Shown one piece after another: positions 7,249 through 14,304 of a stretch of DNA of 15,371 nucleotides. Made by a program: the position numbers and the translations under genes. The notes beneath the pieces are model-generated. The model did not search any database. It worked only from the letters and a program-made list of their open reading frames with translations, and was not told the DNA's origin. Numbering within the stretch: position 1 is the first letter of the stretch; each line of letters opens with the position of its first letter. This DNA comes from Chloroflexota bacterium (GTDB lineage Bacteria > Chloroflexota > UBA6077 > JADZDV01): the NCBI GenBank assembly GCA_020850915.1, contig JADZDV010000085.1, forward strand, positions 1-15,371, written 5' to 3'.

Positions 7249-8341
7249 CTTTGACTTTGTCGAACAGTCCCTTGTGCTCCTGTGGCTGGACCTTGTGACC
7301 AAACGACTCTCCCAGCTCGTGGAGCAGCTTGCGCTGCTTCTCAGTCAGATCCCGGGGAGTCACCACGCACAGTCGCACCTTCAGGTCGCCGCGCCCGCTC
7401 TCGCGCAGGTGGGGCACACCCTTGCCGCGAACGGTGACGATCTTGCCGTGCTGCGTGCTGGCCGGAATCTTGATCGGTAGGGAGCCGTCCAGTGTCGGCA
7501 CCTCGACCTCGTCGCCGAGCGCCGCTTGTGCGAAGTTGATGCCCAGCTCCAGCAGCAGGTCGTTGCCCTGGCGCTTGAGGAACGCATGGGGCTCGACGTG
7601 GACGACAACGTACAGGTTCCCGGACGGCCCGCCCTGTGGCCCCGGCTCGCCCTCGCCAGAGATCCGGATCTGGGAGTTGTCGTCGATGCCGGCTGGAATG
7701 TTTACGAGCAGGGTGCGCGTCGAGCGGAGGCGCCCGTCGCCCCGGCATTCCCTGCAGGGATTGGTGATGAGCGTGCCCGCGCCCTGGCAGCGGTCGCAGA
7801 CGCTCACGTTGACAAACTGGCCAAAGAAGTTCTGGTGTACGCGCCGAAGCTCGCCAGTGCCACCACAGCGCACGCAGCTCACCGGCTGACTGCCGGGCTC
7901 AAAGCCCTGGCCGCCACAGTGCCCGCAGGCTTCGTACCGGTCGAACGAGATCTCCTTCTCGACGCCGAACACCGCTTCTTCGAAGGCGACCGTCACGTCA
8001 ACTCGGAGGTCCGTCCCGCGCTGCACCCGCTCGCGCCGACCGCCGGCTGGTGCCCGGCCGAAGAAGGTCTCGAAGATGTCTTCGATCCCGAACCCGGAGA
8101 ACCCCGCCGTGCCATTGCCATCCGTAAACCCGTAGCGGTCGTAGGCGGACCGCTTCCGCGGGTCCGACAGCACCTCATACGCTTCTTGCACCTCTTTGAA
8201 GCGTTCAACGGCGCCATCGTCCCTGTTCCGGTCAGGGTGGTACTGAATAGCGAGCCGGCGGTGTGCCTTGCGAATCTCGTCCGCTGAGGCTCCACGCTCT
8301 ACGCCAAGAACCTCGTAGTAGTCACGCTTCTTTGTCGCCAT
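7232..8341 (-). CDS. dnaJ: Chaperone DnaJ, class I with zinc fingers
   Basis: Hsp40 co-chaperone that delivers unfolded substrates to DnaK. It is 369 aa from the ATG at 8341. The J domain begins [14 protein letters not shown], with HPD at 35-37. A rather short Gly/Phe linker includes [16 protein letters not shown]. Four CxxCxGxG repeats run from C139 to C199: [24 protein letters not shown] and CRECRGDG. Substrate-binding C-terminal domains include [19 protein letters not shown] and [15 protein letters not shown]. An ATG at 8350 would add MEP; I prefer 8341 because GGAG lies just before it and homologues start MA-x-K. The 3' end overlaps prmA. Between grpE and this gene there are about 150 nt with hairpins and a possible own promoter, and no dnaK. 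Confidence 0.97.
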   Translation of the reverse strand: MATKKRDYYEVLGVERGASADEIRKAHRRLAIQYHPDRNRDDGAVERFKEVQEAYEVLSDPRKRSAYDRYGFTDGNGTAGFSGFGIEDIFETFFGRAPAGGRRERVQRGTDLRVDVTVAFEEAVFGVEKEISFDRYEACGHCGGQGFEPGSQPVSCVRCGGTGELRRVHQNFFGQFVNVSVCDRCQGAGTLITNPCRECRGDGRLRSTRTLLVNIPAGIDDNSQIRISGEGEPGPQGGPSGNLYVVVHVEPHAFLKRQGNDLLLELGINFAQAALGDEVEVPTLDGSLPIKIPASTQHGKIVTVRGKGVPHLRESGRGDLKVRLCVVTPRDLTEKQRKLLHELGESFGHKVQPQEHKGLFDKVKDAFGV

Positions 8342-8395
8342 AGGCTCCATGCAGCACTGTTAACATCGCGGCGATCCAGGCTCTCGCGTCGGAAG

Positions 8396-8401
8396 GTTAT
8401 A
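8396..8401 (-). promoter_or_regulatory. Candidate internal -10 box upstream of dnaJ
   Basis: On the minus strand, TATAAC (5/6 to TATAAT) lies 55 nt before the dnaJ start at 8341, in the grpE-dnaJ gap. The -35 region is weak. With the hairpins just upstream, it could give dnaJ-prmA-rsmE partly independent expression. Confidence 0.3.
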
Positions 8402-8431
8402 CCGTGCCGTCAGACCTGCGCGCTAGAACGG

Positions 8432-8460
8432 CCAGCGCGTCGCTGGACGGTCTCCAGACC
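8432..8460 (-). promoter_or_regulatory. Tandem hairpins between grpE and dnaJ (processing site or attenuator)
   Basis: Read on the minus strand, GGTCTGGAGACC (8460-8449) is followed by CCAGCG-ACG-CGCTGG (8446-8432, 6-bp perfect stem). They lie 35 nt after the grpE stop. No T-tract follows, so this is not a clear terminator; attenuation or mRNA processing/stabilisation is possible. Confidence 0.4.
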
Positions 8461-8494
8461 GCTCTCCAGGGTCTGCCGGGAGCGCGGAAGCCAC

Positions 8495-9097
8495 TCAGAC
8501 GGTCGCGGACGCCTCCGGGTCGGCAGGCGGCACACCACCAGCGGCTGGCGGCGTCGCGCTGGCGGGCATCGCGCGTCCGACCTTGACGAGCGCTGCTCGG
8601 AGCAGGCGGTCGTGCAGCCGGTAGCCTCGCTGGAGCACCGCCACGACTCGAGTCTGTTCCGCCAGGTCGCCGTCCTCGTGCATGACCGCCTCATGCTCCA
8701 GCGGATTGAAGCTCGCGTTCTCAGCGTCGATCGGCGTCACGCCGTGGCGCTCGAGCACAGCGTGCAGCTTCCCGTAAACCTGGTACACGCCTTCGATCCA
8801 GGTCAGCCTGAGCAGGTCTCGCGGCAGGGTGCCCCACGCCCGCTCGAAGTCGTCCACCAGCGGCAGCAGCTCTTCTATCAGCCAGCGCTCGCCAAACTTC
8901 TTCTCCTCGTCAGCGCGCCGTTTGAAGTTTGCGAAGTCGGCTGCTGCGCGCTGCCACGAACGGAAGTTCTCTTCAGCCCGAGCCTGGGCTGCCGCCAGGT
9001 CAGCCTGTAGTTGTGAAAGCTCGTCTTTCGCCGCGGGCGATGAGCCGACCTGCTCTGCCCCGGCTGCCTGCTGAGTCTCGTTCTGTGCCTCGTCCAC
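8495..9097 (-). CDS. grpE: GrpE nucleotide exchange factor
   Basis: Releases ADP from DnaK in the Hsp70 cycle; acts as a dimer in the cytoplasm. It is 200 aa from the GTG at 9097. A disordered Glu/Gln/Ala-rich N-terminus is followed by a long coiled-coil helix at about 28-75 (DELSQLQADLAAAQARAEEN). The family core is NFKRRADEEK, LLPLVDDFERAW and YGKLHAVLERHGV. The C-terminal beta-wing includes FNPLEHEAVM and GYRLHDRLLRAALVKVG. A Pro/Ala-rich tail follows. An in-frame GTG at 9139 would add MGAVAQRSRGTGIS, which looks less natural. A GGGGGA about 13 nt upstream of 9097 is only a weak ribosome site, so the start is uncertain. It follows hrcA closely. Confidence 0.94.
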   Translation of the reverse strand: MDEAQNETQQAAGAEQVGSSPAAKDELSQLQADLAAAQARAEENFRSWQRAAADFANFKRRADEEKKFGERWLIEELLPLVDDFERAWGTLPRDLLRLTWIEGVYQVYGKLHAVLERHGVTPIDAENASFNPLEHEAVMHEDGDLAEQTRVVAVLQRGYRLHDRLLRAALVKVGRAMPASATPPAAGGVPPADPEASATV

Positions 9098-9172
9098 GCT
9101 GATTCCAGTCCCCCGTGATCTCTGGGCGACCGCACCCACCCGACCGCGCGGACAGCATTGGGCCGTCCTCGG

Positions 9173-10213
9173 TCAGGAATGGGCGGGCTTCGCCAGCAAT
9201 ACGTCTAACAGATTTCCCATGAACTGGACCATCGGCACCGCGCGCCAGTAGGGCAGGCGCGTCGGGCCGACGATGCCAAGTACGCCGCGCGCCCCATCGT
9301 GGCCGCCGTAGCCGGTCAGCACCGCGCTGGTGCCACGAAGCGGCTCGAGCCGGTGCTCCTGGCCGATGATGATCTGAACGCCCGAGTCTACCGCGCCCTG
9401 AGCGAGAAACGCGTTCAGGAGGTGGGATTGCTCCAACACCTCGACAACCGGACGCAACTGGGTACTCGTCGCGAACTCCGGCTGCAGCAGGATGTGGCTC
9501 AGGCCCTCGAAATAGACCTCCTCGAACGCCTGGCCCCGAGCTGCATCCAGCAGCCGCTGGACAGCCTGCACGAACAGCTCCAGTCTGTCGCGCTCACTGG
9601 AGGCGGCTGGCTCGTCCGCTGTGGCAGCAGGATAGGCTGCTCGAAACCCGTCGACGAATTGGGCGCTCAGCCGCCTCGCCACCTGCTCGAGGTCGTCCGT
9701 TGAGGTGGGGTCTTCGAGACGGACTACTTGCTGGAGCACCTTGCCGGCTTCGAGGATCACCACCACCAGCACGACCTGGTCCTGCATCGAGACCAGCTCG
9801 ATGTGCCGAGCCCGGCCACGCGGGGAGATGGGCAGACTGACCACTGCCGCCGCCTTGATGGTCTCCGCCAGTACAGACGATGCCAGGTGTGCCCATTGGC
9901 TGAACTCGGAGCGGACCTCGTGAAACCGGTGCCGGATCCGTTGCGCTTCACTGACGGAAGGGCCCCGGCTCTCCATCAGGAACTCGACGTAGTAGCGATA
10001 GCCGAGGTCAGTGGGGATGCGGCCAGCCGAGGTGTGGGGCTGACGCGTCAGAGCGAGACGGTCCAGCACCGCCATCTCGTTGCGGACGGTCGCGGCGCTC
10101 ACCGCTTCCTGGATGCGGTGCGCCACATACTCGGAGCCGACCGGCTGAGCCGTCCGGACGTGCTGTTCGACGACAAGCTTGAGGATGTTCTGTCGGCGCG
10201 GTGACAACTCCAT
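9173..10213 (-). CDS. hrcA: Heat-inducible transcription repressor HrcA
   Basis: Repressor of class I heat-shock genes, classically binding the CIRCE operator and folded with help from GroEL. It is 346 aa, normal for the family. The winged-helix N-terminus begins ELSPRRQNILKLVVEQHV, with the GSEYVAHRI and ATVRNEMAVLDRLAL helices and HTSAGRIPTDLGYRYYVE. The GAF-like domain and dimerisation insert follow, with the C-terminal IGQEHRLEPL and TGYGG.GARGVLGIVGPTRL.Y blocks. The ATG at 10213 fits the family start. It heads the minus-strand operon. No recognisable CIRCE is seen in its promoter, so its own regulation may use another site. Confidence 0.96.
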   Translation of the reverse strand: MELSPRRQNILKLVVEQHVRTAQPVGSEYVAHRIQEAVSAATVRNEMAVLDRLALTRQPHTSAGRIPTDLGYRYYVEFLMESRGPSVSEAQRIRHRFHEVRSEFSQWAHLASSVLAETIKAAAVVSLPISPRGRARHIELVSMQDQVVLVVVILEAGKVLQQVVRLEDPTSTDDLEQVARRLSAQFVDGFRAAYPAATADEPAASSERDRLELFVQAVQRLLDAARGQAFEEVYFEGLSHILLQPEFATSTQLRPVVEVLEQSHLLNAFLAQGAVDSGVQIIIGQEHRLEPLRGTSAVLTGYGGHDGARGVLGIVGPTRLPYWRAVPMVQFMGNLLDVLLAKPAHS

Positions 10214-10251
10214 CAGATGCCCTGCGCTCTACCCCTGCGCGCTACGCTCGC

Positions 10252-10291
10252 GCTCTGGCGAGAGCCTAACACCCTCTACCGGACCTGTCAA
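10252..10291 (-). promoter_or_regulatory. hrcA operon promoter with overlapping palindrome
   Basis: On the minus strand: -35 TTGACA (10291-10286), 17-nt spacer, -10 TAGGCT (10268-10263), and a leader of about 43 nt to the ATG at 10213. The palindrome GCTCT-CGCC-AGAGC (10265-10252) overlaps the -10 and the expected start of transcription, an operator-like position. It does not match CIRCE. The -35, spacing and TAGrCT -10 resemble the promoter of the dnaJ paralogue at 569-597. Confidence 0.5.
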
Positions 10292-10312
10292 GCGAGTGTC
10301 TGGGAGCCAGTG

Positions 10313-10318
10313 TATACT
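10313..10318 (+). promoter_or_regulatory. Candidate -10 box for fabF
   Basis: TATACT (5/6 to TATAAT) lies 45 nt before the fabF ATG. The -35 region has no good TTGACA match. It is divergent from the hrcA promoter, with the two -35 regions about 20 bp apart. Confidence 0.4.
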
Positions 10319-10362
10319 CGATCGCTTGGGACCGCGTGTCCAATCCAGCCGGCGGAGGCTCG

Positions 10363-11604
10363 ATGCCCGAGAGGATCGTCGTCACCGGAGTGGGAGCTGT
10401 AACGCCGATCGGCAACGATGCGCCATCGACCTGGAAGGCGATGGTCAACGGTGAAGGTGGCGTGCGCCGCATCTCGCTGTTCGACCCGACCGGCTTCGAC
10501 TGTCAGATCGCCGCCGAGGTCAAGGGTTTCGATCCAGCGGCCATGTTGGGCGCCAAGGAGGCGCGTCGATCTGACCGCTTTCTACAGTTTGGCGTGGTCG
10601 CCGCGCACGAGGCGCTCCGCGATGCCGGCCTCAAGATCGACGATTCCAACGCCACGGAGATCGGCGTGATTGTCGGCTCGGGTATTGGCGGGATCGCAAC
10701 CCTCCAGGACCAGATCGACGTCATGCGCAGTCGAGGTCCACAGCGGGTCAGCCCCTTTCTGGTCCCGATGATGATCATCGACATGCTCGCCGGCCAGATC
10801 TCCATCAGCCTGGGTGCCAAGGGGCCGAACTACTCGATCGTATCGGCTTGCGCGACCTCGGGCCACTGCATTGGAGAGGCCGCGGAGCTGATCCGGCGGG
10901 GCGACGCCAGAGCGGTCATCTGCGGTGGCACGGACGCGGGCATCACCGAGATTGGAGTGGCCTCCTTCGACGCCATGCGGGCGCTCTCCAACCGTAACGA
11001 CGACCCGGAGCATGCTAGCCGTCCGTTCGACGCCGGCCGGGATGGCTTCGTGATGGGCGAAGGCGCTGGGATCATGGTGCTGGAGTCGCTCTCGCACGCC
11101 ATGGCGAGAGACGCTCGCATCTACGGCGAGCTGCTCGGTTACGGCGCGAGCGGCGATGCCCATCACATTACCGCTCCGCCGGACGACGGGGAAGGTGCGC
11201 AGCGCGCGATGCGCCTCGCGCTGAAGAAGGCTGGCCTCGAACCGGCAAGTGTAGACTACATCAACGCCCACGCGACGTCGACGCCGGGCGGTGACCGGGC
11301 GGAGACACACGCGGTCAAGTCGGTCTTCGGCGAGCGCGCCCATGAGATCCCGATAAGCTCCACAAAGTCGATGACCGGCCACCTGATGGGCGCTGGCGCG
11401 GCGGTCGAGGGCATCGCCTGTCTCTTCGCCATCCGTGACGGCGTGGTGCCACCTACCACCAACCTCCTGCAGTTGGACCCGGCTTGCGACCTGGACTACG
11501 TGCCGAACGTGGCTCGCTCGCACCCGGTTCGCTACGCGCTGTCCAACTCTTTCGGGTTTGGTGGCCACAACAACTCGCTCATCTTCGGCGCATTCGAGGC
11601 GTAG
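10363..11604 (+). CDS. fabF: 3-oxoacyl-[acyl-carrier-protein] synthase II (KAS II)
   Basis: Condensing enzyme of type II fatty-acid synthesis: elongates acyl-ACP with malonyl-ACP in the cytoplasm. It is 413 aa. The thiolase-fold start PERIVVTGVGAVTPIG is typical. The catalytic triad falls exactly at the canonical FabF numbers: Cys163 (SACATSG), His303 (NAHATSTP) and His340 (MTGHLMGAGAA), with Lys335 before it. The C-terminal SNSFGFGGHN is the KAS II signature. I chose the ATG at 10363 because CGGAGG ends 4 nt before it; an upstream in-frame GTG at 10336 would bury that ribosome site. It is monocistronic here, divergent from hrcA, with no acpP, fabH or fabG beside it. Confidence 0.97.
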   Translation: MPERIVVTGVGAVTPIGNDAPSTWKAMVNGEGGVRRISLFDPTGFDCQIAAEVKGFDPAAMLGAKEARRSDRFLQFGVVAAHEALRDAGLKIDDSNATEIGVIVGSGIGGIATLQDQIDVMRSRGPQRVSPFLVPMMIIDMLAGQISISLGAKGPNYSIVSACATSGHCIGEAAELIRRGDARAVICGGTDAGITEIGVASFDAMRALSNRNDDPEHASRPFDAGRDGFVMGEGAGIMVLESLSHAMARDARIYGELLGYGASGDAHHITAPPDDGEGAQRAMRLALKKAGLEPASVDYINAHATSTPGGDRAETHAVKSVFGERAHEIPISSTKSMTGHLMGAGAAVEGIACLFAIRDGVVPPTTNLLQLDPACDLDYVPNVARSHPVRYALSNSFGFGGHNNSLIFGAFEA

Positions 11605-11770
11605 GGCCGGCCGAGCAGCGCATGCCAGCGAGCGGTTGCAGGAGTGCGCCACGGAGTCCGCCCGCCCGGCCGCTCGGGACCGCGGACGTCGTTCCTACCA
11701 CGGCGGACCCGTCCCATTGCGCCAGGGAACGAGACAGTGCATGCGAGCAGCCAGCCGGGCACGCCGCCAT

Positions 11771-11844
11771 CGGGTGCGCCCGACTCGTGTTGAAACGGCC
11801 CTACAGGTCTGTCGACCATGCTGCACCTTCTTCGGGCGCACCCG
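11771..11844. repeat. Structured repeat, copy 2, closed by a perfect 13-nt inverted repeat
   Basis: CGGGTGCGCCCGA (11771-11783) is the exact reverse complement of TCGGGCGCACCCG (11832-11844). Between them lie GTTGAAACGGCC (11789-11800) and the hairpin GGTCTGTCGACC (11806-11817), in the same order and near-identical sequence as at 1113-1194. It is shorter than copy 1, having CTACA where copy 1 has about 32 nt. No direct repeat flanks it. It could be a MITE-type relic or a folded RNA. Confidence 0.6.
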
Positions 11845-11859
11845 CGGCTTTCGCTCTCC

Positions 11860-11888
11860 TTTACTTCGTGGGTGCCCTTTGGTAGCAT
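11860..11888 (+). promoter_or_regulatory. Candidate promoter for the cytochrome b operon
   Basis: TTTACT (11860-11865, 4/6 to TTGACA), a 17-nt spacer and TAGCAT (11883-11888, 4/6 to TATAAT). It would give a leader of about 160 nt. A second weak possibility is TTGAAC-N18-TTTCAT near 11963-11992. Confidence 0.3.
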
Positions 11889-12001
11889 GTTCCCGAGCGT
11901 GAGGTGAGAGTAGCTTCGCAGCAGCCAGTTCCTGCTGGCCGAGGTCCGAGTTCGGCTGCTTGAACGCGCGGTCGTCGTTGCGGTTTCATTGATCCAGGGA
12001 C

Positions 12002-12032
12002 TTGGGGACTCCTGTGCGTTTCGCAGCCCCAA
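12002..12032 (+). promoter_or_regulatory. Leader hairpin just upstream of the cytochrome b ribosome site
   Basis: TTGGGG (12002-12007) pairs with CCCCAA (12027-12032); inside, TGCG-TTT-CGCA forms a smaller stem. The structure ends about 18 nt before the GAGGTGAG ribosome-binding sequence of the next gene and could affect its translation or message stability. Function is inference. Confidence 0.35.
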
Positions 12033-12058
12033 TTCCGGACTCCCGAATGAGGTGAGGC

Positions 12059-12823
12059 GTGTCGGTTCAGGAAGAATTGCGCCCGTTCATCGAAGACTTG
12101 CGCCGGGGACAGTATCGGCGGGCTTTGACGAACAACCGGGTGTTCAAGAGCGTCTTCCGTCACGGGTATCCCGATACCCCGCGGAACCAGGCGCTCATGA
12201 TGTTCAACAACGTGTTTCTGCACCTGCACCCGGTGCGGATCCGGCGTGAGAGCCTGAAGATCACCTACACGTTCTGTCTGGGCGGGCTGTCGTTCTTCCT
12301 GTTCCTGCTCCTGACCGTGACGGGCGTGCTCCTGATGTTCTACTACCGGCCTGCCACAGCGGTGGCGTATCAGGACATGAAGGACCTGGAGACCGTCATC
12401 ACGTTCGGCATGCTCCTGCGGAACATCCACCGGTACGCCGCGCACGGCATGGTGATCACCGTCTTCCTGCACATGGTCCGGGTGTTCTACACAGGCTCGT
12501 ACAGGCCGCCGCGCGAGTTCAACTGGGTTGTTGGCGTGATCCTGCTGACCCTGACGTTCCTCCTGAGCTTCACCGGCTACCTGCTCCCGTGGGACCAGCT
12601 CGCGATCTGGGCCGTCACCGTCGGAACGAACATGGCCGGCGCCACACCGTTCATTGGCGACCAGGCGAAGTTCTACCTGCTTGGCGACTACCAGATCAGC
12701 GACAACACGCTGATCCGCTGGTATGTGCTTCACGTGATCGCCCTGCCGCTCCTGGCCGCTGTCTTCATGACGGTGCATTTTTGGCGCATCCGTAAGGATG
12801 GCGGCATCTCTGGTCCGCTGTGA
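12059..12823 (+). CDS. petB: Cytochrome b6-type subunit of a quinol:cytochrome c oxidoreductase
   Basis: Core membrane subunit that carries electrons across the membrane between quinol and quinone sites. It is 254 aa, the short b6 form with four main helices. Haem b ligand pairs are visible: H124 and H138 on helix B (14 apart), H225 and H240 on helix D (15 apart, the b6 spacing). TFCLGG places Cys73 where cytochrome b6 Cys35 covalently holds haem ci. [21 protein letters not shown] and the ending [10 protein letters not shown] are all b6-like. Its N-terminus is about 38 residues longer than in plant b6. The start is GTG at 12059 with GAGGTGAG just upstream. It is the first gene of a four-gene operon. 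Confidence 0.95.
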   Translation: MSVQEELRPFIEDLRRGQYRRALTNNRVFKSVFRHGYPDTPRNQALMMFNNVFLHLHPVRIRRESLKITYTFCLGGLSFFLFLLLTVTGVLLMFYYRPATAVAYQDMKDLETVITFGMLLRNIHRYAAHGMVITVFLHMVRVFYTGSYRPPREFNWVVGVILLTLTFLLSFTGYLLPWDQLAIWAVTVGTNMAGATPFIGDQAKFYLLGDYQISDNTLIRWYVLHVIALPLLAAVFMTVHFWRIRKDGGISGPL

Positions 12824-12860
12824 GCGCCTGCTGTGCAAGAAAGAAGGAGCCAACGCATCC

Positions 12861-13622
12861 ATGGCTGAGCAATCGCTGACCCCACAGCAGCGCGAGCAGC
12901 TTGCCGCCGCGGCGAAGCGTACCCCGGCGGCGCCGAAAGAGCCGGAGCAGCTCGTCTACGTCTGGCCCCACCTCGTCACGATCGAATTCATCGCGGCGAT
13001 GCTCATGCTGTTGAGCCTGGTACTCATGAGCTGGGTTGTCCAGGCTCCGCTCGAGGGCGTGGCGAACGCGGACAAGACGCCGAACCCGTCCAAGGCGCCC
13101 TGGTACTTCCTGAACCTCCAGGAGCTGCTGCTCCACATGCACCCGGCCCTGGCGGGCGTCCTCGTGCCGGCGGGCGCGCTGGCGCTGATCGCGATCATCC
13201 CGTACTTCGACCGCGACCAGCGGGACGTTGGAAAGTGGTTCGGTACGCGCAATGCGGGCGGTATCGCGCTCTTCACGGCGTTCTACACGGCGATCATCAT
13301 CCCGGCCCTGATCTTCTTCGACGAGTACATCGGCGTGAAGCCGCTGATGCGAGATCTTTCGCAGTCAACGGGCAGTGACTTTTTCCGAGAGCAGATCATC
13401 ACCGACATCATCATTCCCGTCGCTCTGATGGTGATCCCGATCGGGATCCTCCTCTGGATCGTGAAGCGGAAGTGGGATCCGACCACGCGCGATGTGATGG
13501 TCTGTCTCTTCACGGGTTTCTTCGTGGCGTACATTGTGTTGACGATCTTTGGGACGTTCTTCCGCGGGCAGGGCATGCATCTGTACTGGCCGTGGGATGC
13601 TCGAATGCAGCGCATCGACTGA
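12861..13622 (+). CDS. Subunit IV-like cytochrome b C-terminal subunit
   Basis: Completes the split cytochrome b and contributes the outer (Qo) quinol site. It is 253 aa with the ATG at 12861, behind AAGAAGGAG. A hydrophilic Ala/Pro-rich N-terminus to about residue 33 is followed by about five membrane helices (about 37-58, 100-115, 133-155, 180-200, 209-228), more than the three of plant subunit IV. The Qo region reads NPSKAPWYFLNLQELL, so the usual PEWY is APWY and the PEWY glutamate is absent; Glu occurs a few residues later in LQELL. The conserved tail FFRGQGMHLYWPWD follows the last helix. It starts 37 nt after the b6 gene and precedes the Rieske gene by 51 nt. Confidence 0.88.
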   Translation: MAEQSLTPQQREQLAAAAKRTPAAPKEPEQLVYVWPHLVTIEFIAAMLMLLSLVLMSWVVQAPLEGVANADKTPNPSKAPWYFLNLQELLLHMHPALAGVLVPAGALALIAIIPYFDRDQRDVGKWFGTRNAGGIALFTAFYTAIIIPALIFFDEYIGVKPLMRDLSQSTGSDFFREQIITDIIIPVALMVIPIGILLWIVKRKWDPTTRDVMVCLFTGFFVAYIVLTIFGTFFRGQGMHLYWPWDARMQRID

Positions 13623-13673
13623 CCGGCAGACGCCTCGCCGCCAGGCGACCGTCGCCCATCTCTGGGAGCTGTG

Positions 13674-14276
13674 ATGTCCGACAATCCGAAACAGGGGCTG
13701 TTCTATTCGGCAGAGCGGGCCTCGGCGGCCGCGGCCGTGCCGGGACAGTCCATTGGCGTAGAAGTGGGAGAGAAAGGACCGCCGCGGCGGCTCGTGCTGC
13801 GCTGGGTTGGCTGGGGCGCGATCCTGCTCACCCTCGGTCAGTGGACAATGGGGTTCCTCGGCTTTTTCACACCTGGCCGCACGGGCGCATTCGGCAGCGT
13901 CGTGACCGTCCCGAAGGCCGCCGCGGACTTCAAGGTGGGGGACGTCTTTCAGGTCATCGAAGGCAAGTTCTACGTGACCCGCGTTCCAGAGGGGTTCTTC
14001 GCCCTCTGGTGGAAGTGTCCCCACCTGGGGTGCACGGTGCCGTGGAAAGAGAACGACCCGGTCATGGAAGGCGACACTGGCTTTGCCGACAAGGGCCGCT
14101 TCAACTGCCCCTGCCACGGGTCGATCTACAACCGCTACGGTCAGATCCTCCAGGGGCCTGCCCCGCGCCCGATGGACCGCTTCGCGCTGACCATCGACGG
14201 CGGCAAGATCAAAGTCGATACCAAGACGCCCATCACTCGCGGCAGGGCGAACCCCGCCGACGCGGTGCCGGCGTGA
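13674..14276 (+). CDS. petC: Rieske [2Fe-2S] iron-sulfur protein of the cytochrome b complex
   Basis: Takes the first electron from quinol and passes it to cytochrome c on the outer face. It is 200 aa. A hydrophilic N-terminus ends in a twin-arginine (R38-R39) before one membrane anchor at about 43-65, as expected for a Tat-exported Rieske protein. Cluster ligands are C115 and H117 (CPHLGC) and C145 and H148 (CPCHGS); C120 and C147 can form the usual disulfide. GPAPRPMDRF is the conserved proline loop. I chose the ATG at 13674 (GGGAG 5 nt upstream) over the GTG one codon earlier. Its position after both cytochrome b subunits, before a cytochrome c, supports one complex. Confidence 0.95.
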   Translation: MSDNPKQGLFYSAERASAAAAVPGQSIGVEVGEKGPPRRLVLRWVGWGAILLTLGQWTMGFLGFFTPGRTGAFGSVVTVPKAAADFKVGDVFQVIEGKFYVTRVPEGFFALWWKCPHLGCTVPWKENDPVMEGDTGFADKGRFNCPCHGSIYNRYGQILQGPAPRPMDRFALTIDGGKIKVDTKTPITRGRANPADAVPA

Positions 14277-14304
14277 GCACGTTCGAGAAGGGAGCGGACC
14301 GAGG

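Larger units (their letters stand above)
11605..12058. other. 454-bp non-coding spacer between fabF and the cytochrome b operon
   Basis: I see no credible gene in this stretch: short frames on both strands lack family features, and several read back over fabF or forward over the cytochrome gene. About 165 bp after fabF has no recognised signal. Then come the structured repeat (11771-11844), a possible promoter (11860-11888) and a leader with two hairpins, CAGCAG-N7-CTGCTG around 11920-11940 and TTGGGG/CCCCAA at 12002-12032. Confidence 0.6.

Noticed and set aside
7249..7302. Upstream extension of prmA ([18 protein letters not shown])
   Set aside because: Lies over dnaJ coding sequence, is basic and unlike PrmA N-termini; the ATG at 7248 matches the family start.
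10214..10335. CIRCE operator near hrcA
   Set aside because: No TTAGCACTC or GAGTGCTAA half-site; the only TTAG present is followed by GCTCTC, which does not match beyond four bases.
10336..10362. GTG start 27 nt upstream of the fabF ATG
   Set aside because: It would place the clear CGGAGG ribosome site inside the gene; KAS II numbering is exact with the ATG at 10363.
10582..11652. 356-aa minus-strand frame opposite fabF
   Set aside because: fabF on the plus strand has its complete catalytic triad; the antisense frame has Arg/Val/His-rich low-information sequence.
11435..11902. Plus-strand frame running from inside fabF into the spacer (155 aa)
   Set aside because: Starts out of frame in fabF, Arg/Thr-rich, no ribosome site and it crosses the inverted-repeat element.
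11861..12862. 333-aa minus-strand frame opposite cytochrome b
   Set aside because: Entirely antisense to a haem-ligand-complete cytochrome b; rich in HQDE repeats typical of reverse-complemented membrane genes.
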